Below the pieces are notes generated by a model. The model ran no database searches and was not told the origin of the DNA. It saw only the letters and a list, made by a program, of their open reading frames with translations. Shown in pieces: positions 19,116 to 30,379 of a stretch of 64,000 bases of DNA (position 1 is the stretch's first letter; each line of letters begins with the position of its first letter). Source of the stretch: Actinopolyspora alba (lineage in GTDB: Bacteria; Actinomycetota; Actinomycetes; Mycobacteriales; Pseudonocardiaceae); NCBI RefSeq assembly GCF_900112765.1, contig NZ_FOMZ01000009.1, positions 1 through 64,000 of the forward strand, read 5' to 3'. Made by a program: the position numbers and the translations under genes.

Positions 19116-19573
19116 GCGCCTCGGCCGGTACCGACGGTTTCGTGCAGGTGCGCCCCAAGCGGGTGCGCAACGTGGCCGTGCCCGCGGCTGTCGTGGTGTT
19201 CGTGGTCTGCGGGGTGGCCGCGGTGATGCTGCGTCGCACGTCGACCGGGTTGCTGCTGACGGTCTCCGACCAGGTGGCCATGGTCGGCATCGGCGCGGTG
19301 CTGGCCGGACTCATCCTGCTGTCGCTCCGGCCGCGACTGCGTGCCGACGAGAACGGCGTGGAAGTGCGCAACTCGATCATGACCCGCCGCTACTCCTGGT
19401 CCGATGTGCGGGGGGTGAGCTTCCCGGAGGGGGCCAACTGCGCGCGGCTGGAACTGCCCGACGACGAGTACGAGTCCATCTCGGCGATCCAGTCCTTCGA
19501 CGGGGAGCACGCGGTTCGCGCCATGCGAGACCTCCGTGCCCTCCGGCGCGAGATCGGCCACATCGATGGGTGA
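19112..19573 (+). CDS. Small membrane protein with a PH-like domain
   Basis: 153 aa. Two membrane helices (about residues 18-38, [20 protein letters not shown], and 50-72) precede a cytoplasmic bacterial PH-like domain with [20 protein letters not shown] and [13 protein letters not shown]. This gene follows ribH in many actinobacteria and overlaps it by four bases here, but its role is unknown; it need not act in flavin synthesis. Confidence 0.8.
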   Translation: MSASAGTDGFVQVRPKRVRNVAVPAAVVVFVVCGVAAVMLRRTSTGLLLTVSDQVAMVGIGAVLAGLILLSLRPRLRADENGVEVRNSIMTRRYSWSDVRGVSFPEGANCARLELPDDEYESISAIQSFDGEHAVRAMRDLRALRREIGHIDG

Positions 19574-19910
19574 TTACTCCCCGTCCGGCCCGTAGGAGGG
19601 TCGGGTGGCGGAACCTCTCGCACGGCTCTCGCTGCGGTTCCCCCGACATCGGGTAGTCACTACACGACGTCGGGGGCGTCCTCGCGAGAGCCGCACGGGA
19701 GAACCCGCGGCGGCGCCGATCGCGAGGGTGGTATCGGCGCTGTCGCGCCGAGGAACGGTGCGCGGCTCGGCATTGTCGGAGCCGTGGCACGCCGACGACC
19801 TGAGTGGGAAATCCCTGTGCACCCACCGCGTGTGCCGCCGTTCGCCGATGCGCGAGAATGAGCACGGTGACATCGAATCGGTCATCGCGCACACGGTGAG
19901 GGGAGAGATC
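19574..19910. other. Intergenic region with one family A repeat
   Basis: Apart from the family A repeat at 19608-19727 I see only unremarkable GC-rich sequence and no convincing promoter box before the next gene. An open frame spans this region but has no homology before 19911. Confidence 0.5.
19608..19727 (+). repeat. Family A structured repeat, copy A2
   Basis: Outer arms CTCTCG and CGGGAG, then CGGCTCTCGC with GCGAGAGCCG. The middle helix CCCCCGAC/GTCGGGGG is 8 bp and the tip is GTAGT-C-ACTAC. The extra middle pairs differ from those in A3 and A5 but remain complementary. Confidence 0.88.
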
Positions 19911-20936
19911 GTGAGCTTGGCTCAGGAGCGCAACCTGCGGTTGGTCCGTGCCGACGAGACGGCGGGGCCGCACGTCCGGCTCGGGGACATCCGACTCCGC
20001 AACCGGCTGGTGACCTCTTCGAGCATACTCGGCTACGGCGTGGCCAACTCCAAGCTCATCCCCTACGGTATGAGCCCCGTCTCGCAGTTCGTGCCGCTGG
20101 ACCGGTTCGGCGCCATAACCACCCGCACGGTCACCGTCGAGCCCCGCGAGGGCCACTTCACCACCCGCGACGTCTGGCCGCTGCGGGAGCTGCCCGGCCT
20201 GCTGAAGCGCTACGGCAGGGCGCTGCAGCGGGTCGACGGTGGCTGGCTCAACGCCTTCGGCTGGTGCAACGTGGGAATCGACTCCTACCTGCGGGACTAC
20301 TACCCGCGCACTCGCGGGCAGAACACGATCATCTCGGTCGGGGGATTCTCCGCCGAGGAGTTCACCACGTTGGTGGATAAGATCAACAATGCCGTCCCGG
20401 CGGGCGACATCGCGGCCGTGGAGTTCAACGTCTCCTGCCACAACGTCAACTTCGACTTCAACGCGATCATCGAATCCGTGCTCGCCGAGGCGGTGCCGCG
20501 CAGCAACCACCCCGTGATCCTCAAGCTCTCCCCGGACTACGACTACCTGCAGCACGCCCGGCTGGCCGCGCGGCACGGCGTGTCGGCGTTGACCGCCATC
20601 AACACCGTCAAGGGGCTGCGGCTGGATCCGGAGACCGGCAATCCGCTGCTGGCCAACGGTTTCGGCGGGCTCTCCGGGCGGGCGATCAAGCCGGTCGGGC
20701 TGCGGGTGGTCTCCGAGCTGCGCGATGCCGGTGTGACCCTGCCGATCATCGCCACCGGCGGCATCCGCAGCTTCGACGACTGCCGGGAGTACTTCTGGGC
20801 CGGTGCCGACGCGGTGAGCCTCGGCAGCGCCGGTTGGTTCGCCAGCTACCCGGGCTACGCGCTGTCCCCGCTGTACGCGATGCGCATCAGGGCGCTGCTG
20901 CGGCGGATCGAGAACTACCGGCCCCCGCGGCGGTGA
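19911..20936 (+). CDS. Dihydroorotate dehydrogenase family flavoprotein
   Basis: A 341-aa FMN-binding TIM barrel. Class-typical elements are RLGDIRLRNRLVTSSSILGYG at the start, VEFNVSCHNVNFDFN (catalytic-loop Cys in FNVSC), VILKLSPDYDY, LTAINTVKGLRL, GGLSGRAIKPVGLRVVSELR and PIIATGGIRSFDD. It would oxidise dihydroorotate or a related dihydropyrimidine. No other pyr genes are nearby, so it may be a second, specialised enzyme. The GTG at 19911 with GGGAGA upstream was chosen. Confidence 0.82.
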   Translation: MSLAQERNLRLVRADETAGPHVRLGDIRLRNRLVTSSSILGYGVANSKLIPYGMSPVSQFVPLDRFGAITTRTVTVEPREGHFTTRDVWPLRELPGLLKRYGRALQRVDGGWLNAFGWCNVGIDSYLRDYYPRTRGQNTIISVGGFSAEEFTTLVDKINNAVPAGDIAAVEFNVSCHNVNFDFNAIIESVLAEAVPRSNHPVILKLSPDYDYLQHARLAARHGVSALTAINTVKGLRLDPETGNPLLANGFGGLSGRAIKPVGLRVVSELRDAGVTLPIIATGGIRSFDDCREYFWAGADAVSLGSAGWFASYPGYALSPLYAMRIRALLRRIENYRPPRR

Positions 20937-20965
20937 GGCCCGGGAACCGAGGAGCTCGGGGTGGG

Positions 20966-20980
20966 GCCGTGCGCCACGGC
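20966..20980. terminator. Hairpin between convergent genes
   Basis: GCCGTG and CACGGC pair around CGC, 30 bases past the dehydrogenase stop and 22 before the end of the convergent gene. There is no T-tract. Confidence 0.4.
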
Positions 20981-21001
20981 GCGAGGTGCCCCGCCTTCCT
21001 T

Positions 21002-21703
21002 TCAACGCTTGGTGTCGGTTCCCGACCACCGCTCGTCGTAGACGATGTGGATCTCCTGGTCGTACCTGCCGATCTCCGGCCACCGGATCTCGTTGCAGTA
21101 GTGCTTCCTCGGGTTCCACGAGTGCGATCCGGGGCCGTTCCCGGCGATGTCGAGGAAGTACGTGCTCAGTTCCCGGAAAAGCGGGGCGTTCCCGGTCAGC
21201 AGCAGCGTTTCCGCGTGTACGTGCTGCCGCAGTGGGTATCGCTTTATCCAGTGGAATTCGAAGGGCTCACTCCCGAACTCCGGAGCATCGCTCGTCGGGA
21301 GCTCTGCCGTTTCCGGTCTGCCGTTGTCCAGCCGGGCACGTACCTCCTTCCAGCGCGAAGGGCGGAACTGCAGGCCGCGATGCACCAGCAGCAGGTCCAG
21401 CGGCCTTTCCGCTGTGCTGTACGGACACTCCTCATGCCGGAAGCATTCCGGCTCGCACCTCGCCGAGGCCGGTGATCGGCTGCTTCGCAGCGGGATGTGC
21501 ACCAGCGATCGCGGTGATCGCGCGGCCAGCAGCCAGGCCACCCCGATCCGGTGGGCGGCGCGGGCGTCGAGCCGCATGTCGTACTCCGAGGCCGCGGTAC
21601 TGCACTGACTCAGCACCACGTTCGGCGGCGTGGGTCTGGGCCTGATCACCCGGTAGGAGTGCTTGCCGAGCCGCGCCCGGTGCACCGTGATCGGAAGTCG
21701 CAT
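21002..21703 (-). CDS. Protein of unknown function
   Basis: I do not recognise this 233-aa protein. It begins MRLPITVHRARLGKHSYRVI and has a Cys-rich stretch, CEPECFRHEECPYS, near the middle, and several Trp/His-rich patches near the end (SHSWNPRKHYCNEIRWPEI). There is no signal peptide or membrane helix. The ATG at 21703 has GGGGAAG about ten bases upstream. Codon bias is ordinary for the region, so it looks like a real gene. It is flanked by repeats and convergent with the dehydrogenase. Confidence 0.6.
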   Translation of the reverse strand: MRLPITVHRARLGKHSYRVIRPRPTPPNVVLSQCSTAASEYDMRLDARAAHRIGVAWLLAARSPRSLVHIPLRSSRSPASARCEPECFRHEECPYSTAERPLDLLLVHRGLQFRPSRWKEVRARLDNGRPETAELPTSDAPEFGSEPFEFHWIKRYPLRQHVHAETLLLTGNAPLFRELSTYFLDIAGNGPGSHSWNPRKHYCNEIRWPEIGRYDQEIHIVYDERWSGTDTKR

Positions 21704-21795
21704 CCCGCGAATTCTTCCCCGCCCCACGCGCCGCTGTCGCCCCGATTTCCGTAGCCGCTCGCCTGACCGAACCTCACGCGGCCTTTCGGCGGCCC

Positions 21796-21821
21796 CGTCA
21801 ATTTCTCGCGAAATTGACGCC
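21796..21821 (-). repeat. Family B palindrome B5 (inverted)
   Basis: CGTCAATTTCTCGCGAAATT then GACGCC. It is a nearly perfect palindrome, with the GTCAA arm present on both sides, the most symmetric copy in the window. Confidence 0.85.
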
Positions 21822-21914
21822 CCGGGACCGCTGTCGGAACGCGACCGTGAGTGTCGCGGCGCGGGTGTCCCCCGGTGCGTGAGTCGGATGCATCGCGAGG
21901 ACGGGCCGCTCGCC

Positions 21915-21969
21915 GCGTAGGTCGCTACTCAAGAGCCGGCCCAACGCGGCGAGAGCCGGCGAGAGGTTC
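21915..21969 (-). repeat. Decayed family A repeat, inverted
   Basis: On the minus strand the order is GAACCTCTCGCC, GGCTCTCGC and then GTAGCGACCTAC, the tip motif of copies A1 and A5. The middle helix is lost. Its orientation is opposite to the six full copies. Confidence 0.5.
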
Positions 21970-22046
21970 AACCAGGCGACCCACTACGGAAACCGGGTTC
22001 ACGGCCTCCAAACGACCGGCTTGGTCAAGAGGGTGGGGAGCGCACG

Positions 22047-22059
22047 TAGGCTGGGGGTG
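22047..22059 (+). promoter_or_regulatory. Putative uvrC promoter giving a leaderless message
   Basis: TAGGCT (22047-22052) is a common actinobacterial -10 box and the uvrC GTG begins seven bases later, at the likely transcription start. TTGGTC at 22021 could be a -35 box but the 20-base spacing is long. No ribosome site precedes the GTG. Confidence 0.4.
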
Positions 22060-24431
22060 TGGCCGATCCGTCCACCTACCGACCAGCTCCCGGAACCATC
22101 CCGGACTCCCCGGGCGTGTACCGCTTCCACGACGGCGAAGGCCGCGTGATCTACGTCGGCAAGGCGAAGAGCCTGCGCAGCAGGCTCTCCAACTACTTCG
22201 CCGATCTCTCCGCGCTGCATCCGCGCACCCGCCAGATGGTGACCACCGCCACCGGGGTGCACTGGACCGTGGTCAACACCGAGGTGGAGGCGTTGCAGCT
22301 GGAGTACTCCTGGATCAAGGAGTTCGACCCCCGCTTCAACGTCCGATACCGCGACGACAAGTCCTACCCGGTGTTGGCGGTCACGCTGCACGAGGAGTTC
22401 CCACGGCTGCACGTCTATCGCGGTCCCCGGCGCAAGGGCGTGCGCTACTTCGGGCCCTACGCGCACGCCTGGGCGATCCGCGACACCCTCGACACGCTGC
22501 TGCGGGTGTTTCCCGCCCGCACCTGCTCCAACAACGTGTTCAAGCGCCACGCCCAGATGGGCAGGCCCTGCCTGCTCGGCTACATCGACAAGTGCTCGGC
22601 CCCCTGCGTGGGCAGGGTGGAGGCCGACGAGCACCGCCGCATCGTGGACGAGTTCTGCGACTTCCTGTCCGGTCGCACCGACGCGATCACGCGCAGGCTG
22701 CGGGAGCGGATGGAGCAGGCCTCCGAGCAGCTGGACTTCGAGCGTGCCGCGAGGCTGCGCGACGACCTGGAGGCGTTGCGTCGCGCGATGGAGAAGCAGG
22801 CCGTGGTGCTCGGTGACGGCACCGACGCCGACGTGGCGGCCTTCGCCGAGGACGAGCTCGCCGCCGCGGTGCAGGTGTTCCACGTGCGTGGCGGTCGGGT
22901 GCGCGGCCAGCGCGGCTGGGTCATCGACAAGGTGGAGCGCACCGAGACCTCCGAACTGGTCGAGCAGTTCCTCACCCAGTTCTACGGCGAGCAGGCCGCG
23001 CTGGCGGATCAGGCGGACGCGGGCGGCACCCCGGTTCCCCGCGAGGTGCTGGTCCCCGAGCTGCCGGAGGACTCCGAGGCGGTGGCGCAGTGGCTCGGGA
23101 GGTTGCGCGGCAGCAAGGTCGGACTGCGTGTCCCGCAGCGGGGTGACAAGCGAACGCTGCTGGAGACGGTGCGCGCCAACGCGCAGGAGGCGTTCAAGCA
23201 GTACAAGTTGCGCAGGGCGGGTGACATCAGCGCCCGATCGGCCGCGTTGCAGGAGCTGCAGGAGTCGCTCGGGTTGGACAGCGCGCCGCTGCGGATCGAG
23301 TGCGTGGACGTCAGCCACGTGCAGGGCAGCGATGTGGTCGCCTCGCTGGTCGTCTTCGAGGACGGGGTGGCGCGCAAGTCCGAGTACCGTCGGTTCTCCG
23401 TGCGGGGTGGTGGAGACGGCGGGGATACCGCCGCCATGGCCGAGGTGGTTCATCGCAGGTTCAACCGGTACCTGCGCGAGACCGGCGCCGAACAGCCCGA
23501 GCGGGCGCCTGCCTCTTCGGCGGAGGCCGCCGATGCGGACGCTGTCGCCGCGGCGGGCACCGTCGTGGACACGGGCACCGCAGCGGGTGAGGTGAGCGAT
23601 GGTGCCGAGGTTGGTGACCGCGCCGGGGAGAGCGACGGCACGGGGGAGAGCGTGGTACTCGATTCCGCCGGGAGCGAGCAGCCCCCTGGAGTGGATCCCG
23701 AGACCGGCAAGCCCCGCAAGTTCGCCTACCCGCCCAATCTGCTGGTGGTCGACGGTGGGGCGCCGCAGGTCAACGCCGCCGCCGACGAGCTGGCCGAGCT
23801 CGGTATCACCGATGTGGCCGTCATCGGGCTGGCCAAACGCCTGGAGGAGGTGTGGCTGCCCGCCGAACCGGAGCCGCTGGTCCTCTCCCGCACCAGCGAG
23901 GCGCTCTACCTGCTGCAGCGGGTCCGGGACGAGGCGCACCGGTTCGCGGTCGCCTACCACCGCAAGCAGCGCTCCAAGCGGATGACCGACTCCGAGCTGG
24001 ACGCCGTGCCGGGGCTGGGGCAGGTCAAGAAGAAGGCGTTGCTCAAGCACTTCGGCTCGCTGCGCAAGATCCGTGCTGCCACGATCGAGGAGATCAGCGC
24101 CGTACCGGGTTTCGGCAGGCGAACGGCCGAAGCGGTGCACGGCGCGTTGTCCGGTGCGGCGGGGAACGGAGCCGCATCGGATGCGGCGGTATCGAACACG
24201 GCGGGATCGAACACAGCGGGGTCGGATGTAGCGGGATCGGAAGCAGCGGGGGCCGAAACCGCGGCGAACGAAGCCACCGGAACCGGGGCCATGGGAAAGG
24301 TGGACGAGTCGTCGGATCTCGACGACTCACAGGGAAGGAACATTTCCAGCACCGTCGCGGAACCGACGGACGGCGCCCGGAGATCCGAATCGGACGCCAC
24401 GAGGGACGGCGACGGTACCGCAGGGGGTTGA
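22059..24431 (+). CDS. uvrC: Excinuclease ABC subunit C
   Basis: The nuclease of nucleotide-excision repair, cutting both sides of a lesion held by UvrB. The GIY-YIG domain has [19 protein letters not shown]; the UVR motif that binds UvrB is [20 protein letters not shown]; the RNase-H-like 5' nuclease has [33 protein letters not shown] and [10 protein letters not shown]; paired helix-hairpin-helix motifs ([34 protein letters not shown]) follow. At 790 aa it is about 100 residues longer than usual because of an Ala/Gly/Glu-rich insert (about 485-550) and a disordered tail (about 705-790) partly encoded by a 15-bp tandem repeat. It heads uvrC-rapZ-yvcK-whiA. Confidence 0.97.
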   Translation: MADPSTYRPAPGTIPDSPGVYRFHDGEGRVIYVGKAKSLRSRLSNYFADLSALHPRTRQMVTTATGVHWTVVNTEVEALQLEYSWIKEFDPRFNVRYRDDKSYPVLAVTLHEEFPRLHVYRGPRRKGVRYFGPYAHAWAIRDTLDTLLRVFPARTCSNNVFKRHAQMGRPCLLGYIDKCSAPCVGRVEADEHRRIVDEFCDFLSGRTDAITRRLRERMEQASEQLDFERAARLRDDLEALRRAMEKQAVVLGDGTDADVAAFAEDELAAAVQVFHVRGGRVRGQRGWVIDKVERTETSELVEQFLTQFYGEQAALADQADAGGTPVPREVLVPELPEDSEAVAQWLGRLRGSKVGLRVPQRGDKRTLLETVRANAQEAFKQYKLRRAGDISARSAALQELQESLGLDSAPLRIECVDVSHVQGSDVVASLVVFEDGVARKSEYRRFSVRGGGDGGDTAAMAEVVHRRFNRYLRETGAEQPERAPASSAEAADADAVAAAGTVVDTGTAAGEVSDGAEVGDRAGESDGTGESVVLDSAGSEQPPGVDPETGKPRKFAYPPNLLVVDGGAPQVNAAADELAELGITDVAVIGLAKRLEEVWLPAEPEPLVLSRTSEALYLLQRVRDEAHRFAVAYHRKQRSKRMTDSELDAVPGLGQVKKKALLKHFGSLRKIRAATIEEISAVPGFGRRTAEAVHGALSGAAGNGAASDAAVSNTAGSNTAGSDVAGSEAAGAETAANEATGTGAMGKVDESSDLDDSQGRNISSTVAEPTDGARRSESDATRDGDGTAGG
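24186..24275 (+). repeat. 15-bp tandem repeat inside uvrC
   Basis: Six units of the type GCGGGATCGAACACA, each with a few changes, encode the tail [30 protein letters not shown]. Being in-frame multiples of 15 they change tail length without a frameshift, so copy number may vary between strains. Confidence 0.8.
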
Positions 24432-24434
24432 ACA

Positions 24435-25313
24435 GTGACCGAAGAACACGGCGGCATCGAGGTGGCGGTCGTCAGCGGTTTGTCCGGGGCGGGCCGCAGC
24501 ACCGCCGCGAAGTGCCTGGAGGATCTGGGCTGGTTCGTGGTGGACAACCTGCCACCCGAACTGATCTCGACCATGGTCGAACTCGGCGCGCGTTCCAGCG
24601 ACGCCATAACCCGGGTGGCCGTGGTCATGGATGTCCGCAGCCGGGCGTTCACCGAGGATCTCGGTTCGGTGATCAAGGATCTCGACGCGCGCGGCTACAA
24701 GCCGAAAGTGCTGTTCCTCGAAGCGACCGACGAGGTGCTGGTCCGCCGGTTCGAACAGGTCCGGCGTGGTCATCCGCTGCAGGGCCAGGGCAGACTCGCC
24801 GACGGCATCGCCGCCGAGCGTTCGCTGCTGTCCAAGCTCCGTGCCGAGGCCGATCTCGTGCTGGACACCACGGGGTTGTCGGTGCACCAGCTGCGGACCA
24901 AGATCGAGGACGCGTTCGGCACCGAGGCGGGGACCAGAACGCAGGTGACCGTGCTGTCCTTCGGTTACAAGTACGGCCTGCCGATGGACGCCGATCTGGT
25001 CATGGACTGCCGGTTCCTGCCCAACCCGTTCTGGATACCGGAGTTGCGCGAATTCAACGGCAACGACGACGAGGTGCGCAACTACGTGCTGGGGCAGGAA
25101 GGGGCCGAGGAGTTCCTCGACAACTACCAGCGGTTGTTGCGGCTGGTGGGGACCGGCTACCAGCGCGAGGGCAAGCGCTACCTGACCCTGGCGATGGGCT
25201 GCACCGGTGGCAAGCACCGCAGCGTGGTGCTCACCGAGGAGCTGGCCCGACGACTTTCCGACGACGACGGGATGACCGTCAAGACGGTGCACCGTGATCT
25301 GGGACGCGAGTGA
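24435..25313 (+). CDS. rapZ: RNase adapter / P-loop nucleotide-binding protein RapZ (YvcJ)
   Basis: 292 aa. The Walker A loop is VVSGLSGAGRSTAAK (GxxGxGRS/T), and DNLPPELI and ERSLLSKLRAEADLVLDTTG follow. The C-terminal domain contains TVLSFGYKYGLPMDADLVMD and MGCTGGKHRSVVLTEEL, the ligand-sensing part. In E. coli RapZ binds glucosamine-6-phosphate and guides RNase E; in Gram-positives the conserved rapZ-yvcK-whiA unit has a less clear role. It starts three bases after the uvrC stop. Confidence 0.95.
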   Translation: MTEEHGGIEVAVVSGLSGAGRSTAAKCLEDLGWFVVDNLPPELISTMVELGARSSDAITRVAVVMDVRSRAFTEDLGSVIKDLDARGYKPKVLFLEATDEVLVRRFEQVRRGHPLQGQGRLADGIAAERSLLSKLRAEADLVLDTTGLSVHQLRTKIEDAFGTEAGTRTQVTVLSFGYKYGLPMDADLVMDCRFLPNPFWIPELREFNGNDDEVRNYVLGQEGAEEFLDNYQRLLRLVGTGYQREGKRYLTLAMGCTGGKHRSVVLTEELARRLSDDDGMTVKTVHRDLGRE

Positions 25314-25410
25314 GCGTCCCACCGCGGTCGCCTCCCGGCTTCCCGGGCCGGTCGGGGCCGGGGGACGTTCGGGGATCGCCACGTCCCGGGCGATGAGCAC
25401 GTCACACCTC

Positions 25411-25440
25411 ACTGTCTCGTGTGTAGCTGTCTCGTGTGTC
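25411..25440. repeat. Two tandem 15-bp direct repeats before yvcK
   Basis: CTGTCTCGTGTGTAG is followed directly by CTGTCTCGTGTGTCG. They are 100 bases upstream of yvcK in the 226-base gap after rapZ. They could be a tandem operator or a replication-slippage product. Confidence 0.6.
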
Positions 25441-25539
25441 GCCCGATCGTGATCCGCGGTGAAGTGCTCGGCGTGGCCCGCGAACCCGGTCCACCACCGG
25501 GTTCCCGACCGGTCCGCCCGAGGGTGCGAAGGGAGCAGC

Positions 25540-26538
25540 GTGGAGACCAGTGATACGACCACGTGGCCGGACCGGCCGCGAGCCGTCGCCCTCGGGGGCG
25601 GACGGGGGCTGCAGGTGAGCCTCGCCGCGTTGCGGCGGATAACCACCGACATCACGGCCGTGGTGACCGTCGCCGACGACGGTGGTTCCTCGGGCAGGTT
25701 GCGTCGCGAGCTCGGCATGCTGCCACCGGGTGATCTCCGCAAGGCGCTGTCGGCGCTGGCGGCCGACTCCGGGACGGGCCACACCTGGGCGCGGCTGTTC
25801 GAGCACCGCTTCGGTGGCAACGGCGCGCTGGCGGGACACGCGGTCGGCAATCTGCTGTTCGCAGGGTTGTTGGATGTCCTGGGCGATCCGATAGCCGTGC
25901 TGGACGAGGCGTGCCGACTGCTGGACGTTCAGGGGCGCGTGCTGCCTATGTCCGCGGAGCCGTTGGACATGGAGGCGGATGTCACCGGGCTGGACGAGGA
26001 TCCCGCCGCGGTGCGCACTATCCGGGGGCAGGTGGCCATCGCCAGTACTCCGGGCCGGGTGCGCCGGGTTCGGCTCAACGCGGTCAACGGGCAGCCGCAC
26101 GAGCCGCGTGCCGCTCCCGAGGCGGTTCGGGCGGTGCTGGACGCCGACGTGGTGCTGCTGGGACCCGGTTCCTGGTTCACCAGCGTGCTGCCGCACCTGC
26201 TGGTTCCCGAGCTGCGCGACGCGTTGGTCAACACTTCTGCTCAGCGGATCGTGGTACTCAATCTTGTCCCGCAACCGGGTGAAACAGCGGACTTCTCACC
26301 GGAACAACATCTGGACGTGATCTCCGAACACGAGCCAAAACTGCGGGTAGACGCGGTATTGGCCGATTCGGAATCGGTACCGACGCCCGATCGGCTTCGT
26401 GCTGCGGCAACCGGACTTGGTGCGCAGACTTTGCTTGATCGAGTCGCTGCCGCACCCGGTTCGGCGAAGCACGAACCGGATGCTCTCGCGGCGAGTCTGA
26501 AAGCCGCACTGGAGAGGAGGACGGACCGGTGGCTATGA
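25540..26538 (+). CDS. yvcK: Gluconeogenesis factor YvcK / CofD-like protein
   Basis: 332 aa of the UPF0052 family, which binds UDP-sugars and affects cell-wall precursor supply and morphology. Features are [19 protein letters not shown] (glycine-rich nucleotide loop), [19 protein letters not shown] and [14 protein letters not shown]. The frame is open upstream, but GTG at 25540 has GGGAG five bases before it and the conserved block starts soon after. It overlaps whiA by ten bases. Confidence 0.94.
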   Translation: METSDTTTWPDRPRAVALGGGRGLQVSLAALRRITTDITAVVTVADDGGSSGRLRRELGMLPPGDLRKALSALAADSGTGHTWARLFEHRFGGNGALAGHAVGNLLFAGLLDVLGDPIAVLDEACRLLDVQGRVLPMSAEPLDMEADVTGLDEDPAAVRTIRGQVAIASTPGRVRRVRLNAVNGQPHEPRAAPEAVRAVLDADVVLLGPGSWFTSVLPHLLVPELRDALVNTSAQRIVVLNLVPQPGETADFSPEQHLDVISEHEPKLRVDAVLADSESVPTPDRLRAAATGLGAQTLLDRVAAAPGSAKHEPDALAASLKAALERRTDRWL

Positions 26539-27545
26539 CCGCGGCGGTCAAAGACGAACTGAGCAGGTTGCCGACGACCAAGGCGTGCTGCCGCAGAGCC
26601 GAGGTGTCCTCGCTGCTGCGTTTCGCGGGCGGGCTGCACCTCGTCGGCGGGCGTGTGGTGGTGGAGGCCGAACTCGACTCCGGTTCCACCGCGCGCAGGT
26701 TGCGGCGCGAGCTGCACGAGCTCTACGGCTATCACTCCGATGTGCACGTGATCACCTCCGGTGGACTCCGCAAGGGAACCCGCTACGTGGTGCGTGTCGT
26801 ACGCGACGGTGAGGGACTGGCCCGGCAGACCGGCTTGCTCGACCCGCGCGGCCGCCCGGTGCGTGGACTGCCCTCGCACGTGGTCTCGGGCGGCGTGTGC
26901 GACGCGGAGTCCGCCTGGCGGGGCGCGTTCCTGGCGCACGGCTCGCTGACCGAACCCGGCCGCTCCTCGGCGATGGAGGTCACCTGCCCCGGACCGGAGG
27001 CCGCGTTGGCACTGGTCGGGGCGGCCCGTCGACTCGAGGTCCAGGCGCGTTCCCGCGAGGTGCGCGGCACCGACCGGGTCGTGGTCCGCGACGGCGACGC
27101 CATCGGGGCGCTGCTCACCCGGCTCGGCGCGCACAACAGCGTGATGACCTGGGAGGAGCGTCGAGTGCGCCGCGAGGTGCGCGCCACGGCCAACCGACTG
27201 GCCAATTTCGACGACGCCAACCTGCGGCGTTCCGCGCGTGCCGCCGTGGCCTCCGCCGCGCGGGTGGAACGCGGCCTGGAGCTGCTCGGCAGCTCCGTTC
27301 CGGAACACCTGCTGGTGGCTGGCAGGCTCCGGCTCGCGCACCGGCAGGCGTCGTTGGAGGAGCTCGGTCAGCTCGCCGATCCGCCGATGACCAAGGACGC
27401 CGTGGCCGGTCGGATCCGGCGACTGCTGGCGATGGCCGACAAACGGGCCAGGGAGCTGAACCTGCCCGACACCGAGTCGGCGGTGACCGCCGAACTGCTC
27501 GAGTCCGGTGTGGACGGAATGCTCCGCGAGGAACAGCCCGACTGA
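26529..27545 (+). CDS. whiA: Sporulation transcription regulator WhiA
   Basis: 338 aa. WhiA combines an N-terminal homing-endonuclease-like fold (begins [14 protein letters not shown], then [20 protein letters not shown]) with a C-terminal helix-turn-helix ([20 protein letters not shown]). With WhiB it activates division and sporulation genes in streptomycetes, so this organism probably differentiates. GTG at 26529 has AGGAGG eight bases upstream. It is the last gene of the unit; a hairpin follows at 27613. Confidence 0.96.
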   Translation: MAMTAAVKDELSRLPTTKACCRRAEVSSLLRFAGGLHLVGGRVVVEAELDSGSTARRLRRELHELYGYHSDVHVITSGGLRKGTRYVVRVVRDGEGLARQTGLLDPRGRPVRGLPSHVVSGGVCDAESAWRGAFLAHGSLTEPGRSSAMEVTCPGPEAALALVGAARRLEVQARSREVRGTDRVVVRDGDAIGALLTRLGAHNSVMTWEERRVRREVRATANRLANFDDANLRRSARAAVASAARVERGLELLGSSVPEHLLVAGRLRLAHRQASLEELGQLADPPMTKDAVAGRIRRLLAMADKRARELNLPDTESAVTAELLESGVDGMLREEQPD

Positions 27546-29077
<1,532 letters not shown>

Positions 29078-29085
29078 TCTCCAGC

Positions 29086-29113
29086 GGCCCCCGGGCGACC
29101 CCGCCCGGGGGCC
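29086..29113. terminator. Strong hairpin between gap and pgk
   Basis: GGCCCCCGGGC pairs perfectly with GCCCGGGGGCC over 11 bp, loop GACCCC, nine bases after the gap stop. Without a T-tract it may partly terminate or protect the gap message, giving more gap than pgk-tpiA product. Confidence 0.75.
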
Positions 29114-29176
29114 GAATTGTCCCATCACCCCTTGTGACCCCTCACATCTTGTGATTCCCGGCGAGGAGCAACAGGC

Positions 29177-30379
29177 TTGAAGAATCTCGACGACTTGCTC
29201 GGCGAGGGGGTTCGGGGCAGGTACGTCCTGGTGCGTGCCGACCTGAACGTCCCGCTGGACGGCGAAACCATCACCGACGACGGCCGGGTCCGGGCCGCCC
29301 TGCCGACGATCGAGAAGTTGACCGGCGCGGGCGCCCGCGTGGTGCTCACCGCGCATCTCGGCAGGCCGGACGGTGCTCCGGACGACCGCTACACGCTCGC
29401 CCCGGTGGCGCGCAGGCTCGGTGAGCTGCTGGGCTCCGAGGTCGCGCTGGCCGAGGACGTGGTCGGCGGCTCGGCGCACCAGGTGGTCGGCGGACTGGCC
29501 GACGGCGGCGTCGCGGTACTGCAGAACGTGCGCTTCGACCCGCGTGAGACCAGCAAGGACGACGCCGAGCGCGGTCAACTCGCCGATGCCCTGGTCGAAC
29601 TGGTCGGAACCGGTGCCGCCTTCGTCTCGGACGGTTTCGGAGTGGTGCACCGCAAGCAGGCCTCGGTCTACGATCTCGCCACCAGGTTGCCCGCCTACGC
29701 CGGTGGGCTGGTGCTCAGCGAGGTCGAGGTGCTGCGCACCCTGACCGGTGACCCCCGCAGGCCCTACGTGGTGGTGCTCGGCGGTTCCAAGGTCTCCGAC
29801 AAGCTCGGCGTCATCAACGCGCTGCTGCCCAAGGTGGACCAGCTGGTCATCGGCGGCGGCATGGCCTACACCTTCCTCGCCGCCATGGGCAACTCGGTGG
29901 GCGACTCGCTGCTGCAGCAGGACCAGATCGCCACGACGAAGCAGCTGCTCGACGAGCACGGTGACAAGCTGGTGCTGCCGCTCGACATCGTGGCCGCCGA
30001 CCGGTTCGCCGCCGACGCCAACACGCAGGTCGTGCCGTCCGACGCCATCCCGCAGGGCTGGCAGGGCCTGGACATCGGCCCGCGCACCGTGGAGCGCTAC
30101 GCCGACATCCTCGGCTCGGCCGCGACGGTGTTCTGGAACGGCCCCGCCGGGGTGTTCGAGTTCCCCGCCTTCGCCGAGGGAACCAGGGGCGTCGCGCGCG
30201 CCATCGCCGACTCCGACTCGTTCAGCGTCGTGGGGGGTGGCGACTCCGCCGCCGCCGTTCGCACGCTCGGACTGGACGAGCGGCGGTTCTCGCACATCTC
30301 CACCGGTGGTGGGGCTTCGCTGGAGTTCCTGGAGGGCAAGGACCTGCCGGGAGTGGCCGTACTGGAGGGCCGGGCATGA
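29177..30379 (+). CDS. pgk: Phosphoglycerate kinase
   Basis: 400 aa. It transfers phosphate from 1,3-bisphosphoglycerate to [25 protein letters not shown] and [14 protein letters not shown] form the N-terminal part, and [18 protein letters not shown] with [11 protein letters not shown] the nucleotide site. The start is TTG at 29177 with GAGGAG eight bases upstream. It overlaps tpiA by four bases. Confidence 0.97.
   Translation: MKNLDDLLGEGVRGRYVLVRADLNVPLDGETITDDGRVRAALPTIEKLTGAGARVVLTAHLGRPDGAPDDRYTLAPVARRLGELLGSEVALAEDVVGGSAHQVVGGLADGGVAVLQNVRFDPRETSKDDAERGQLADALVELVGTGAAFVSDGFGVVHRKQASVYDLATRLPAYAGGLVLSEVEVLRTLTGDPRRPYVVVLGGSKVSDKLGVINALLPKVDQLVIGGGMAYTFLAAMGNSVGDSLLQQDQIATTKQLLDEHGDKLVLPLDIVAADRFAADANTQVVPSDAIPQGWQGLDIGPRTVERYADILGSAATVFWNGPAGVFEFPAFAEGTRGVARAIADSDSFSVVGGGDSAAAVRTLGLDERRFSHISTGGGASLEFLEGKDLPGVAVLEGRA

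Larger units (their letters stand above)
21704..22058. other. Divergent intergenic region with repeat remnants
   Basis: The 355 bases hold family B copy B5 (21796-21821), a decayed inverted family A copy (21915-21969) and the presumed uvrC promoter. No gene is seen. Confidence 0.5.

Noticed and set aside
21999-24140. A 713-codon minus-strand open frame across uvrC
   Set aside because: It is antisense to a clear uvrC with all motifs; the product has no recognisable domain.
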